This document shows positions 1-8,659 of a stretch of 60,264 nucleotides of DNA, one piece after another. The stretch spans positions 1 to 60,264 of the forward strand of contig ABYL01000034.1 of NCBI GenBank assembly GCA_000173575.1. Reading direction: 5' to 3'. Source of the DNA: Burkholderia sp. H160 (GTDB lineage Bacteria; Pseudomonadota; Gammaproteobacteria; Burkholderiales; Burkholderiaceae). Every line of letters begins with the position of its first letter. The stretch's first letter is position 1. Below the pieces are notes generated by a model, which was not told the DNA's origin, made no database searches, and saw nothing but the letters and a program-made list of their open reading frames with translations. Made by a program: the position numbers and the translations under genes.

Positions 1-156
1 GCCTACGTCACGATCAGCCTGTGCCACCCAGTTGTAGATGGTCTGTGCGGTGGGTTCGAACTCGTGCGCCAGGTCCTCTGGCGTTCGCCCGGCCTTTACC
101 AGCTCGACGATCCGCGTCCGAAATTCGGGTGGGTATGGGTTGCGGTGCTTTCCCAT
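1..156 (-). CDS. IS3-family transposase OrfA (partial)
   Basis: Fifty-two codons of the N-terminus of a small helix-turn-helix OrfA are visible, beginning MGKHRNPYPPEFRTRIVELV and continuing into the helices with TIYNWVAQADRD. In this family OrfA binds the element ends and is joined to the DDE OrfB by frameshifting. The start at 156 is preceded by a strong AGGAGG. The frame is open to the left edge, so the C-terminus and OrfB are outside the window. Confidence 0.85.
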   Translation of the reverse strand, partial: MGKHRNPYPPEFRTRIVELVKAGRTPEDLAHEFEPTAQTIYNWVAQADRDVG

Positions 157-210
157 GATGGGCACCTCCTGAGCAAAAGGATAGGTGTCCACGAAACCGG
201 GTCAACTCCA
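1..210 (-). mobile_element. IS3-family element, terminal part
   Basis: This is the end of an IS3-type insertion sequence that runs off the left edge. It carries the start of orfA, and a terminal sequence beginning TGTCCACGAAACCGGGTCAA at about 186-210 looks like the inverted repeat. The end abuts the interrupted IS110-type reading frame, so the element appears to have jumped into it. The other end and any target duplication lie outside the window. Confidence 0.75.
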
Positions 211-721
211 GAAGTGCGCGTGAAGCCGTTCGATCACTGCCTCGCGCAATGGTAGCCTTGCCAACCGGCAAGCTGATGCCAAACTCCAGCAGAACGCCAT
301 GTATCTGGTTGATGGTTTTGGTCCGATCACGTACGAAAGATTCGCGTATACGATGCAGCGCCGAAAGTGACTGTGGCGATTTGGTCTTTGGAGTTACAAA
401 CCGCATGGCCGGTCGGGAGGCCGCTTCACAGATTGCCTCGGCATCCACGAAGTCATTCTTGTTACTCTTCACGAAAGAGCGTACAAACTGCGGCGAGATC
501 AGCTTAACCTGATGCCCCAACGCATTTAACTTGCGGGCCATATGATGAGCACCGGCAGAAGCCTCCATCACAACGGTGCAAGCGTGAAACGTAGCAAAGA
601 ACTCGATCAACTGCTTCCGGTTGAACTTCTTGCGAAAGACTTCCTTTCCTTTCTTGTCCTGTCCGTGCACGTGAAAGGTGTGTTTCCCCAGATCAATTCC
701 AACCAGCTTCACGTCCTGCAC
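211..721 (-). pseudogene. IS110-family transposase, truncated
   Basis: The frame encodes the DEDD catalytic N-terminal domain of an IS110 transposase: VGIDLGKHTFHVHG near the start, then VVMEASAGAHHMARKL, then SNKNDFVDAEAICEA. These carry the expected acidic residues. I chose the GTG at 721 because GGAGA lies just upstream. After about 170 residues (family length roughly 340) the homology stops at GISLPVGKATI, exactly where the IS3 end begins, so the C-terminal Ser-containing domain is cut off. The gene is interrupted and inactive unless the remainder lies beyond the IS3 copy. Confidence 0.85.
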
Positions 722-971
722 GATGGTCTCCAGATCAGAATTAACGCCGCAAGCGTAACGCACTCGGCGAGGCGGGAGGGACCATCCCATTAGTGTCAAC
801 ACGGGCGCGGTTTGGCCCGCGGTTACTGCCGAGGGCCGGTGAGATTTATTACGTCCTGCGGCGCCCGCCTCGACAAGGCGGATGCGTGCTGCCACTGCGA
901 GAAGGCACTCGCGTCCTGTCGCTCGGGGAGGAGATTGTACCGTCCGGACGGCCCTGGCGATACGCGCTGTT

Positions 972-1721
972 TTAAGACCTCTTTAGGGAAAGAAAGCCGG
1001 CAATGGCGCGTCGAGCGTCATCTTTGAGCAGGAGAGCGTCAAATACTGCGAGTTCCTCTCGGAAAAGGGAAGTCATGTCGCCAAAGACATGTGCCTTCAT
1101 CAAGCGTTTGCTTTCTTGCATCGCCGAAAAAGGCATTTTGGCAAGGGCCTCTGCTCGTTCACGCGCATACTGAAATAAGCTTTGTAGCGGAACAATGCGG
1201 CTGATGAGACCGGCTCGCAGGGCGTATTCCGCATCGAATGGCTCAGCGAACAGAATGGCCTCTGCGGCAGCTCGATAACCACCGGAGTGAGGCGCGAGTC
1301 GGCTGCTGCCAAACTCCGGGCACACGCCGAGGGCGACAAACGGCATTGCGAATTTTGCATTCTCAGCTGCGTAGACGACATCACAGTGATAAAGAAGAGT
1401 GGTACCAATGCCAACTGCAGCTCCCGCCACCGCTGCAATAATCGGTTTTGTAATCCCCTGAATGGCGTCCATTAGGACGAGGGCCGAGTTCGTGTTTGGT
1501 GTAGCGTCGTTCGCGAAGTCATTGAGATCATTCCCAGCGCAGAAGACGTCCTCTTGGCCGCGCAATAATATGACTCGAACCTCGGAATCCAGCTCCGCAC
1601 GCTTTAACGTATCTGCCAGAAGCCGGTACATCGAAGCGTTGATTGCGTTTTTGCATTCACGCCGATTAAGTTCTACTTCTGCAACATTGCCTTTTACGGA
1701 ATATATAACAGCGGTATGCAT
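972..1721 (-). CDS. enoyl-CoA hydratase/isomerase family protein
   Basis: This is a 249-residue crotonase-fold protein. The oxyanion-hole segment is FCAGNDLNDFA, and the second is AAVAGAAVGIGTTLLYHCD. At the positions of the two glutamates of true enoyl-CoA hydratase it has Thr (GTTLLYHCD) and Phe (FAMPFV). It does have a Glu in LGVCPEFGSS, as in delta3-delta2-enoyl-CoA isomerases, so an isomerase or related reaction fits better than hydration. I chose the ATG at 1721 over an upstream in-frame start because homology begins there. A regulon operator lies 293 bp upstream at 2014, and IS debris flanks the gene on both sides. Confidence 0.85.
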   Translation of the reverse strand: MHTAVIYSVKGNVAEVELNRRECKNAINASMYRLLADTLKRAELDSEVRVILLRGQEDVFCAGNDLNDFANDATPNTNSALVLMDAIQGITKPIIAAVAGAAVGIGTTLLYHCDVVYAAENAKFAMPFVALGVCPEFGSSRLAPHSGGYRAAAEAILFAEPFDAEYALRAGLISRIVPLQSLFQYARERAEALAKMPFSAMQESKRLMKAHVFGDMTSLFREELAVFDALLLKDDARRAIAGFLSLKRS

Positions 1722-2299
1722 AGGTAGTCCGGATGTTAGGTGCGCCTCGCGTTGCGGGTCAGACAGCGGGGTAACGGCCCGCGGCCTGTCGTCGGAGTTA
1801 CGTTTGCCTTGAAAACTGTATGCCCAGCCTTTTCGTCGGGCGACCGCACTTGCTCGCAAAGCTTTGGCGATGGGACATTGAGAGGACGCGCAAATTCCGT
1901 GGGCACTCTGTGTGCATCAATCACCGACTTCTCGTATATTGGCTTCATGCAGTTCTCAGGATTTGAGCACTCAGATACTGTCGACGATGGTAGCTGAATG
2001 AGCTTCACTAGTAAACTGATATTGTGTCAGTTCAGGCGATGAAGAATAGGTAGGATTATGGGTCGACTAGATTGGCGGTTTTGGAAAGAAGTTTTCGCAG
2101 GGAACCCGTGCTTCGTCAATGGATTGCAATGGTCCGAGACGCTGATGAAATGAAAAGAAAGCCCGCCACTACAGCCGGCGAAGCGCCACTCCGCGTTCAC
2201 GAACGATCCTTCGGTCCGTACCGGGCCTTGAAGCAGGAAGTAGGTTTATCCCGTGCGCAATTCAAGTTGATTGCGGCTTTCACCGCCAGTGCCCGCGCC
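1722..2299. other. Intergenic region with one operator copy
   Basis: No recognised gene lies here. A 90-codon minus frame (1736-2008) opens with GTG just inside the operator at 2014-2032, but it matches no family I know and its composition is unremarkable. It may be a leader, a small unknown gene or a remnant. The operator is the only clear element. Confidence 0.5.
2014..2032. promoter_or_regulatory. Regulon operator copy 1
   Basis: AACTGATATTGTGTCAGTT has perfect six-base arms AACTGA/TCAGTT around a seven-base spacer. It is the cleanest of the 19-bp palindromes repeated across the window. It lies upstream of the minus-strand crotonase gene ending at 972. Confidence 0.75.
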
Positions 2300-2940
2300 G
2301 AAGTGCAGAAAATTATTCCGTCTCAGCTCTACCACTCTCAGGGCACGTTTGGTCGCATTGTTGTCGATCTCAATGGCCCCTCTTCGACGGACATTGTGAG
2401 CGCGGCCCACTGGTTCAGCGCGTAGTTGATAGCTTTGGCGGTATCACTTTTCTGCGATACCGTGTTCAATGGCGAGCGCAGCTAGATCTCGATGGCATCG
2501 AGCAGCAGACGCGTCTGTTCTTGCCTGACACGTCTTCGCATGTCGGGTGGCTTGCCGCGGATCGCGGCCTCAATTGCATACAGCTCGCCGATCCGATGCA
2601 ACGCTTCGGAATCGACCTCATTTCTGCGTGCGACGAACAGTGCGTGGAATTTGCGACGTCGGTGGGCCATGCATCCAGCCTCACGCATGCGGGCGTCATC
2701 GTAGATCGCGTTGTACCCGGGCGAACGCGTTATCTTGAAGCGTTCCTTTGAACTCTTTCAGGTGATCCTGCGGGTATTCACCGGCACGCGTCGGACTGTA
2801 GGCCAGCCAGACTGCCGGCGGGTCACTTGAACCGACGAGCCGGTCATCCCGGACGTACGTCCAGAGACAGCCTTTCAGTGTCTTTCCATTGCCAGCTTCA
2901 TGCACGGGTACCCGGTGTGTCGTCGGCATGGTTTTCCGAG
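2300..2940 (-). pseudogene. IS66-family transposase (TnpC) fragment
   Basis: Three pieces of an IS66 TnpC are found on the minus strand in different frames. An N-proximal piece at 2696-2929 has GNGKTLKGCLWTYVRDDR and FAYSP-like WLAYSPTRAGEYP. A middle piece at 2482-2688 has AGCMAHRRRKFHALF and LHRIGELYAIEA. A C-proximal piece near 2310-2450 reads DTAKAINYALNQWAALT, then EIDNNATKRALRVV after a shift. The order is right but the frames are broken and both ends are missing, so this is a dead fragment. Confidence 0.8.
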
Positions 2941-3038
2941 GCTGAACGCGGAACGGCGCCCCCGAGATAGTGGAGGCGCGGAGTAACGATTTATCGGGAC
3001 GTACGCAGCGTACGCGATCCGGTCATGGCCGGTCGAAT

Positions 3039-3491
3039 TCAAGTCACTTGATGCAGATTCCCGCAGAAAATATCCCGATACCCGTCAGCAGTACTCGTGC
3101 GGATCACGATCGCATAGTCGCTTGAGCGTAGAGCCTGAAGTGAGATTGGCACGCTTTTGAACATTTGCATGGGGTTATAGCTTTCCAGCTTTACACGTTG
3201 GTTCAGTGCGTACACTGGATTTGCTCCGACGTTTCCACACTTGCCTGAGTAAACGTAAGCATACAAATGAGGCGATAAGGCTACTTCTGATGGTATGTTG
3301 CTAACAGTCAAAATAATTTCGGTCGAGTTGCCCGTTTGCACCAGCGTCGCCTGTCCGATTCTGCCAGCATTGTACGTAGTAGCGATCAGAGGAATACTGA
3401 CGCTCGTGTTTGAGGGGGCGGCCAATGACGCTTCGCACACCGCCGTTAAACCACCGAAAGCTAAAAATATGGGCCAGAGTTTCGTCTTCAT
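3039..3491 (-). CDS. Secreted hypothetical protein
   Basis: This 150-residue protein has a convincing Sec signal peptide: MKTKLWP, a hydrophobic stretch to about residue 20, then a cleavage-like site after EASLAA. The mature part looks beta-rich (ATLVQTGNSTEIILTVSNIP, then HLYAYVYSGKCGNVG, then YAIVIRTSTADGY). It has two Cys after the signal, in SGKCGNVG and DIFCGNL, that could form a disulfide in the periplasm. The layout recalls small CHRD-like exported domains, but I cannot assign a family. I chose the ATG at 3491 because the signal peptide starts there. It sits between IS66 and IS5 debris, away from the catabolic operons. Confidence 0.65.
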   Translation of the reverse strand: MKTKLWPIFLAFGGLTAVCEASLAAPSNTSVSIPLIATTYNAGRIGQATLVQTGNSTEIILTVSNIPSEVALSPHLYAYVYSGKCGNVGANPVYALNQRVKLESYNPMQMFKSVPISLQALRSSDYAIVIRTSTADGYRDIFCGNLHQVT

Positions 3492-4232
3492 CGCCCGCCT
3501 CCTACCTTGACCTTGAGTGACTGCGATCAACGATATTAATATAGGTCGTTTTCAAGACGAGGCTGAGATTATATTTAAGGCGCGTTATAGAAATCAATAA
3601 GATCGGATTTATAGTGTTAGTAAATATACTACTTAGTATTGCGGGACGGATTTTTAAACTCCGCCCGCCGCCCATGCGTGGCAGTGGCACTATTGGAGAC
3701 CGCGGTAACGGTGGCAATAATGCGCATTCCTTTGAATTTCGCGCGGTGTCGGCGACTTTTCGAATCTCGACCGAGCTAGGGTGAATGCAAGCGTATTGGG
3801 CGTCGCCCGGCCCACCATGGGCCCCATGAAACACAGGTGCACTCAAGTTCCAATCAGACGACGAAATGCCAAGCGCGCCGTTACGCTTCGCGCCAACAGG
3901 AAGGGCAAACGGTCAATCGATGCAAAGCTGATGGTGCGAGAGGGGGCGCGCCCTTCCCTTGGTCTTTCGCTGTGTGACGACTGTAATTTCACCAACTAAG
4001 GTGCGACGAGGTCAATGATATAGCTAACAGTCTCATGGCCTGTACGCCGTCAACACAGGAAGTCGCCACAACCCCGTGGGAGCACCGAACGAAGATTTTA
4101 CGTCTCAAGAGGTCGATCTCCGGGGAGGACCCTCGGGCGGCGCCTAGCAACAAGGAGTCCTTCGCAGGAAATCGACGGAGCTTCCGCTGTTGCGCACGGC
4201 GCGGTACAAATACTTAAACGGATTACGAGGCG
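3492..4232. other. Gene-poor stretch between IS remnants
   Basis: The first 150 bases upstream of the secreted-protein gene are AT-rich and probably hold its promoter. The rest has only short unmatched frames on both strands. I see no RNA gene or intact IS here. Confidence 0.4.
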
Positions 4233-5121
4233 CTAACAAAATGGGTTTCGCGGCTGTCGCCGACAGATGATGCAGCAGGCCAGCGTCAGGAAAGCTGAGT
4301 GAATGATAACCCGACGCTCGCAGCGGATGCGTAGTCGCCGGAAGTTGAGAAGCCAGGAGATGATGCGCTCGACGACCCAGCGGGTTTTACCTAAACCGCT
4401 GCCGTGAGGCTGGCCCCGTCATGCTATTTCAGTTGCAATGCGGGCAGCAGGTAACGGGCGGCGGTATTTGTCTTGGTCGTAGCCACCGTCATCCTGAATG
4501 AGACGAGGTTTCCATAGGGGCCTTTCGCGTTTGCCGCCGATCGGCGAGACGGTATCGACTACAGCATGAAGCTGGGTGACATCGTTGCGGTTGGCGCCCG
4601 TTAGGATGACCGCGAGCGGAATGCCCAGCGCTTCGGTGATGAGGTGGTGCTTTGAACCGGGTCTCGCGCGCTCAGTGGGATTGGGTCTCGTTTTGACCTG
4701 CGCCTACAGCACGGATTGAAGAGGAGTCGACGATGACCCGGGACCGGTCGATCTGATCGGCCGCACGTAACCGCGCAAGCAGAACTTCGTGCGGTTCGTC
4801 CCACACGCCGGCCGCCTGCCAGTCGCAAAGGCGACGCCAGCAGCTCATGCCACTGCCGCGGTCCATCTCGCGTGGCAGAAGGTCCCCGCATAGACCAGTC
4901 CGGAGAATGAACAGGATGCCCGTCACGACTGCTCGATTGGCGAGCGGCATGCACCCGGGATACCTTGAGCGCCGAGGTTTGGGCGGTAGCAGCAACGGTT
5001 CGATGATTGCCCAGAGGTCGTCATCGAGCATGGCTCTGACCATGTCCTTTTCGCCGTCGAAACAACGAGAAGGCTACTGGAACGATTGATAGTAAACAGC
5101 CCAAAAACGTCATTTTGTTAG
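4233..5121 (-). mobile_element. IS5-type element, decayed, with both ends
   Basis: The element is bounded by CTAACAAAATG at 4233-4243 and its inverted copy CATTTTGTTAG at 5111-5121, about 889 bp apart. That size suits the IS427-like group of IS5. The transposase inside is frameshifted. The ends look intact, so the copy could still be moved by a related transposase supplied elsewhere. Confidence 0.75.
4240..5043 (-). pseudogene. IS5-family transposase, frameshifted
   Basis: The N-terminal half starts at 5043 (MVRAMLDDDLWAIIEPLLLP) and runs through MSCWRRLCDWQAAGVWDEPH to VIVDSSSIRAVGA. It then leaves frame near 4690. The continuation in another frame reads PGSKHHLITEALGIPLAVILTGANRNDVTQ, then GGYDQDKYRR, ending in further disruptions near the left end. 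The DDE residues are therefore split between frames and the gene is inactive. Confidence 0.85.
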
Positions 5122-5365
5122 AACTTTCTAAAACCCGATTTCCGCCATGCCCCACTCTCAATGACCGGGCGCGAGGGGCGATGTCCCGTCCATTTTTACA
5201 ACTGATAGCGACTAGATGGGGCACCGGTGCAAATTTGATGATCGACGCAGTTGCGGCGCTCGGTCGCCCCGTCTTCGAAGTGCTGAAAATCTAGCCGGAT
5301 GAGCCATGGCCCGGCGCAAAACGTGCATCCGCGGGCAATTCGCGTGAAGCCTAGAGTCGAGTTGA

Positions 5366-5998
5366 TCACGAATCGACGCAAGCTTCGGCCTGCCCCGCGA
5401 GAAAGCGGAAGGTGATCTCGATAATTTCGTCGACGTCTATTTCAGTGTGGTTTGATCCACTTGCTAGCAAGCTCCGACGAAAGAAGCCGGTCAGGATCGC
5501 ATGGACGAAGCTTGCGGCCTGCCGCACATTGAGATCTGAGTGTAGTTGGCCACGCGCCACCGCCCTAGACAACGCGGCTTCAATGTGCACCTGCGCTTGC
5601 TGGGTCGCTGTCCGAACCCGTTCATCGAACGCTGCCGAATCCATCGAATTCTCGCAGCGGGTGAGGGCGATGCTATACAGGTGGCGAACCTTGTCCGCGC
5701 GTAGGGTGCTGCGCAACTGTCGGTGCAGGTCGGCGCGAAGTCGCCCGAGCGGATCGGTTTCTTCTTGATGCAAAGGCACGAAAAACGGGTCCAGCGGAAG
5801 CGCTGCTCGTTCGAAAATTGCGTGAAATACCGCCGCCTTATTGGAGAAGTGGCCATAGATCGCGCCGCGTGTTACACCGGCGGCACGTGCAATGTCGTCA
5901 AGCGACGCGTGCGCCGCACCGTGCTTAAAAAAGACCAGTTCCGCAGCGTCGAGAATCTTCGAGCGGGTCTCGAGCGCTTGTTGACGTGTGTGTCTCAT
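5366..5998 (-). CDS. TetR/AcrR-family transcriptional regulator
   Basis: This 210-residue repressor has an N-terminal helix-turn-helix at about residues 12-55: TRSKILDAAELVFFKHG, then ASLDDIARAAGVTRGAIYGHF, then SNKAAVFHAIF. The C-terminal all-helical ligand domain resembles AcrR/TtgR-type regulators (RHLYSIALTRCENS near the middle). It is divergent from the E1alpha-E1beta-lipoyl genes. The shared intergenic region carries two copies of the 19-bp palindrome, so it is a candidate for the palindrome-binding repressor alongside the second TetR at 28129. The ligand is unknown, possibly an acyl-CoA or the pathway substrate. Confidence 0.9.
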   Translation of the reverse strand: MRHTRQQALETRSKILDAAELVFFKHGAAHASLDDIARAAGVTRGAIYGHFSNKAAVFHAIFERAALPLDPFFVPLHQEETDPLGRLRADLHRQLRSTLRADKVRHLYSIALTRCENSMDSAAFDERVRTATQQAQVHIEAALSRAVARGQLHSDLNVRQAASFVHAILTGFFRRSLLASGSNHTEIDVDEIIEITFRFLAGQAEACVDS

Positions 5999-6142
5999 GG
6001 TGCAGGCATTTAGGTCGGTGGCCTAGCCCGTCGTATCACGCCAGGTCTCTACAAGACCAGCGGTCAGAGAGCATGTCGGGAGCGCATCGATTCGACTGAT
6101 CTGTGGGTTTTCCCGAATCACTAGCCGCCGACGGGCATGAAA

Positions 6143-6161
6143 AAATAACGTATAGTTAGTT
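6143..6161. promoter_or_regulatory. Regulon operator copy 2
   Basis: AAATAACGTATAGTTAGTT is a degenerate member of the 19-bp family with a good right arm, TTAGTT. It sits 145 bases upstream of the divergent tetR start. Confidence 0.5.
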
Positions 6162-6284
6162 CAGTCCATTATCGAGACGTGCTGGAGATCTATCAATACT
6201 CGGAAATCCCTAGCGCGAGCTGACAGAGGGGCGATCGATTCCGCTCCGCATTGGTGCGAATCCGACGCTTTCCAACGCAATAAA

Positions 6285-6303
6285 AAGTGATATGATGTTA
6301 GTT
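6285..6303. promoter_or_regulatory. Regulon operator copy 3
   Basis: AAGTGATATGATGTTAGTT keeps TGA/TTAGTT arms at the family spacing. It lies 91 bases before the E1alpha start. Confidence 0.6.
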
Positions 6304-6394
6304 ATTGGCGGTGTCAGAGCACCGCTCGGCGTTGGCTGACAAACGTCAGTCAGCGGAGGCGAACAACAAGTTCAGGCATTGCTGGAGGTACTTG

Positions 6395-7393
6395 ATGAAT
6401 CACATCACGATTCAGCCAGATCGGCAGACTCTAATCGAGATGTACCGGAAGATGAGTCTGCTCAAGCAAAACGACGAGCAGGCTCGGGCAGCAATCTTGT
6501 CGGGGCGCGTACCGATGATTTACTACTCGCCTCGTGGTCAGGAAGTGATCCCTGCTGCCGTATCGGTCAATCTTGGCCCGGAAGATTACATCTGCACGAT
6601 CTATCGCGGCATTCACGACATGCTCGCCAAAGGTGTGCCCCTGAAGGAACTATGGGCCGAACTCGCCGGCAAGGCTGACGGTACTTGCAAGGGCAAAGGC
6701 GGCCCCATGCACATTACACATCCCGCTTCGGGTGCGATGGTCACCACCGGGATTGTCGGCTCCAGCATGCCCATCGCCAACGGGCTTGCACTTGCCTCTC
6801 AGATCCGTAACGATCGACGTGTGACCGTTGCCTACTTCGGCGACGCCGCATCCAACATTGGCGCTTTCCACGAGTCGTTGAATATGGCGGCCGTCTGGAA
6901 ACTACCCGTCGTATTCGTTTGCCAGAATAACCGCTATGGCGAACATACTCGTTACGAGAAGGCTACCGCCGCGGCGCGCATTTCCGATCGTGCTGCTGGC
7001 TATCAGATGCCTGGCGTGACCGTCGATGGTAACGATCCGCTGGCAATGTATGCAGTCGCGCGGGAGGCGATCGACCGCGCACGCGCCGGCCACGGACCGA
7101 CACTAATCGAGGCAATGACGTTCCGTTTCTACGGCCATGTGTTCGGTGACGCGGACGCGTATATGGACAAGGCGGAAAAGGCCGCGGCAATGGAGGCTGA
7201 TCCTGTGCCGCGTTTCAGGACCTGGCTAATTGAGCAGGGTCACGCGAGCGAGGCCGACCTGTCCAAAATTGATGAACTGTACGCAAGCGAGATTCGGGAG
7301 GCGATCGACCTCGCAATCGCTGCCCCGTTCCCTGACCTATCGGAACTGAACAAGGACGTGTGGGCCGAAGTTGCGGCAAAGGAGAGCCGTTGA
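6395..7393 (+). CDS. 2-oxoacid dehydrogenase E1 component, alpha subunit
   Basis: This 332-residue thiamine-diphosphate enzyme subunit resembles PDH/acetoin-dehydrogenase E1alpha. With the beta subunit it should decarboxylate a 2-oxoacid or acetoin-like substrate and pass the acyl group to a lipoyl domain. IYRGIHDMLAKG and KGKGGPMHI are typical. The diphosphate-binding motif runs from G149-D150 to N179 (YFGDAASNIGAFHE to CQNN). The usual GDG is GDA here, a mild deviation. The stop overlaps the E1beta start, so the two are translationally coupled. No E2 core or E3 gene is present nearby. Confidence 0.93.
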   Translation: MNHITIQPDRQTLIEMYRKMSLLKQNDEQARAAILSGRVPMIYYSPRGQEVIPAAVSVNLGPEDYICTIYRGIHDMLAKGVPLKELWAELAGKADGTCKGKGGPMHITHPASGAMVTTGIVGSSMPIANGLALASQIRNDRRVTVAYFGDAASNIGAFHESLNMAAVWKLPVVFVCQNNRYGEHTRYEKATAAARISDRAAGYQMPGVTVDGNDPLAMYAVAREAIDRARAGHGPTLIEAMTFRFYGHVFGDADAYMDKAEKAAAMEADPVPRFRTWLIEQGHASEADLSKIDELYASEIREAIDLAIAAPFPDLSELNKDVWAEVAAKESR

Positions 7394-8385
7394 TGAGCAC
7401 GGGCAACAAGCGGGTGACGACTATCCAGGCGCTCAACATGGCGCTCGACGAGGCGATGGCGGCCGATCCAGGTGTGATTTTGCTGGGCGAAGACGTGGCC
7501 GACCCGGAAGACGGTGGTGTGATGGGCGTGACGAAGGGTTTGTCGACGCGGTACGGCGACGCGCGTGTGCGCTCCACCCCGATCTCGGAGCAGGCGATTA
7601 TCGGCGCGTCAATCGGCGCTTCGATGGTTGGTATGCGACCCGTCGCCGAGATCATGCTGATGAACTTTACGACTGTCGCGATGGACATGATTGTCAATCA
7701 CGCGGCAAAACTGCGCTTTATGTCGGGCGGTCAGACGCAAGTGCCGATTACGATCCGCACCACGACGGGAGCCGGCTTTTCCACGGCGGGACAACATGCG
7801 GACTATCTCGAGGCATGGTTTGCGCATACTGCCGGGTTGAAGGTTGTGACGTATTCTTCGCCGGCCGAGGCGAAGGGGCTGCTGCTGTCGTGCATTTTCG
7901 ACGACGATCCCTGCATTTTTATCGAGCACCTGCCCAGTTATTTCACGCCCGGCGATGCCCCGGAAACAGGTTTGCGCATTCCACTTGGCGTGGCGAACGT
8001 CGTGCGCAAGGGAACAGATGCCAGTGTGATTTGCTACGGGCCGCAGGTTGCTCCAGCGCTCAGCGCTGCGGCGAAGTTCGCGGATGAGGGCATTTCCGTC
8101 GAAGTCATAGATCTGCGGACGATTGCACCTTGGGACCGCACGACGGTGCTTGACTCGGTCGCGAAGACACGCTGCGCAGTGGTGACGCACGAAGCGGTAA
8201 AGCCATACGGCGTGGGTGCTGAAATCTCATCGGTGATTCACGAAGAACTGTTCGGCCAGTTGCGTGCGCCGGTGCAGCGCGTGGGTGCGCCGCATTGCCC
8301 CGTGCCCTATTCCAAACCACTGGAGCAGGCGTTTATTCCGGGAGCCGCTCAGATCGAAGCGGCGTTGCGGAAGATCATCGGTTGA
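7393..8385 (+). CDS. 2-oxoacid dehydrogenase E1 component, beta subunit
   Basis: This 330-residue subunit is the transketolase-like beta half of E1. It has an N-terminal pyrimidine-binding domain (TTIQALNMALDEAM, LLGEDVADPEDGGV, then PISEQAIIGASIGASMVG) and a C-terminal transketolase domain (EVIDLRTIAPWDRTTVLDSVAKT). The Glu of LGEDVAD in this family contacts the thiazolium-activating pocket. It starts inside the E1alpha stop codon. The active sites form at the alpha-beta interface in the cytoplasm. The substrate cannot be read from the sequence. Confidence 0.93.
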   Translation: MSTGNKRVTTIQALNMALDEAMAADPGVILLGEDVADPEDGGVMGVTKGLSTRYGDARVRSTPISEQAIIGASIGASMVGMRPVAEIMLMNFTTVAMDMIVNHAAKLRFMSGGQTQVPITIRTTTGAGFSTAGQHADYLEAWFAHTAGLKVVTYSSPAEAKGLLLSCIFDDDPCIFIEHLPSYFTPGDAPETGLRIPLGVANVVRKGTDASVICYGPQVAPALSAAAKFADEGISVEVIDLRTIAPWDRTTVLDSVAKTRCAVVTHEAVKPYGVGAEISSVIHEELFGQLRAPVQRVGAPHCPVPYSKPLEQAFIPGAAQIEAALRKIIG

Positions 8386-8428
8386 AAATCTCAAAATTTA
8401 AATTCTTTATTTATCGGGCTATTTATAA

Positions 8429-8659
8429 ATGAGCATTCCTATCCTACTGCCAAAGATCGGCTTTTCGATGAATGAGGGGACGCTTGTCGAATGGTTGGTC
8501 ACCGATGGCGCCGTGGTAAAGCAGGGTGATCCGATATACGCACTGGAAAGCGAAAAGGCCATTAATGACATCGAGGCCCCGGCCTCAGGATTGCTCAAGA
8601 TTCAGGCAAGTGCTGGTGAGAGCTACGAGGTGGGGACGGTGCTCGGTGAGATCGTCTGA
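8429..8659 (+). CDS. Stand-alone lipoyl domain protein
   Basis: This 76-residue protein is a single biotinyl/lipoyl hairpin domain: ILLPKIGFSMNEGTLVEWLVTDGAVVKQGD, then ALESEKAINDIEAPASG, where the Lys after ESE is the lipoylation site. It stops where the E2 linker and peripheral-subunit and acyltransferase domains would normally follow. It lies 43 bases after E1beta in an AT-rich gap, probably in the same transcript. It most likely serves as a free swinging arm for E1alpha-beta, with an E2 core and E3 supplied elsewhere. A biotinylated role is less likely because the motif lacks AMKM. Confidence 0.85.
   Translation: MSIPILLPKIGFSMNEGTLVEWLVTDGAVVKQGDPIYALESEKAINDIEAPASGLLKIQASAGESYEVGTVLGEIV

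Larger units (their letters stand above)
5999..6394. promoter_or_regulatory. Divergent control region of tetR and the E1 operon
   Basis: This 396-base region between two divergent units holds two operator copies (6143 and 6285) and no gene. The right copy lies 91 bases before the E1alpha start. A Shine-Dalgarno-like GGAGG at about 6384 sets the E1alpha start at 6395 rather than the in-frame upstream codon at 6305. Confidence 0.6.

Noticed and set aside
1736-2008. 90-codon minus-strand frame beginning at an operator
   Set aside because: No family resemblance and no clear ribosome-binding site; kept only as a note in the intergenic entry.
3609-3627. TGTTAGTAA sequence resembling an operator half-site near the secreted-protein promoter
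   Set aside because: Only one arm matches and the surrounding region is AT-rich, so chance is likely.
5196-5381. 61-codon minus frame between the IS5 element and tetR
   Set aside because: No motif, no ribosome-binding site, and it overlaps the tetR end.
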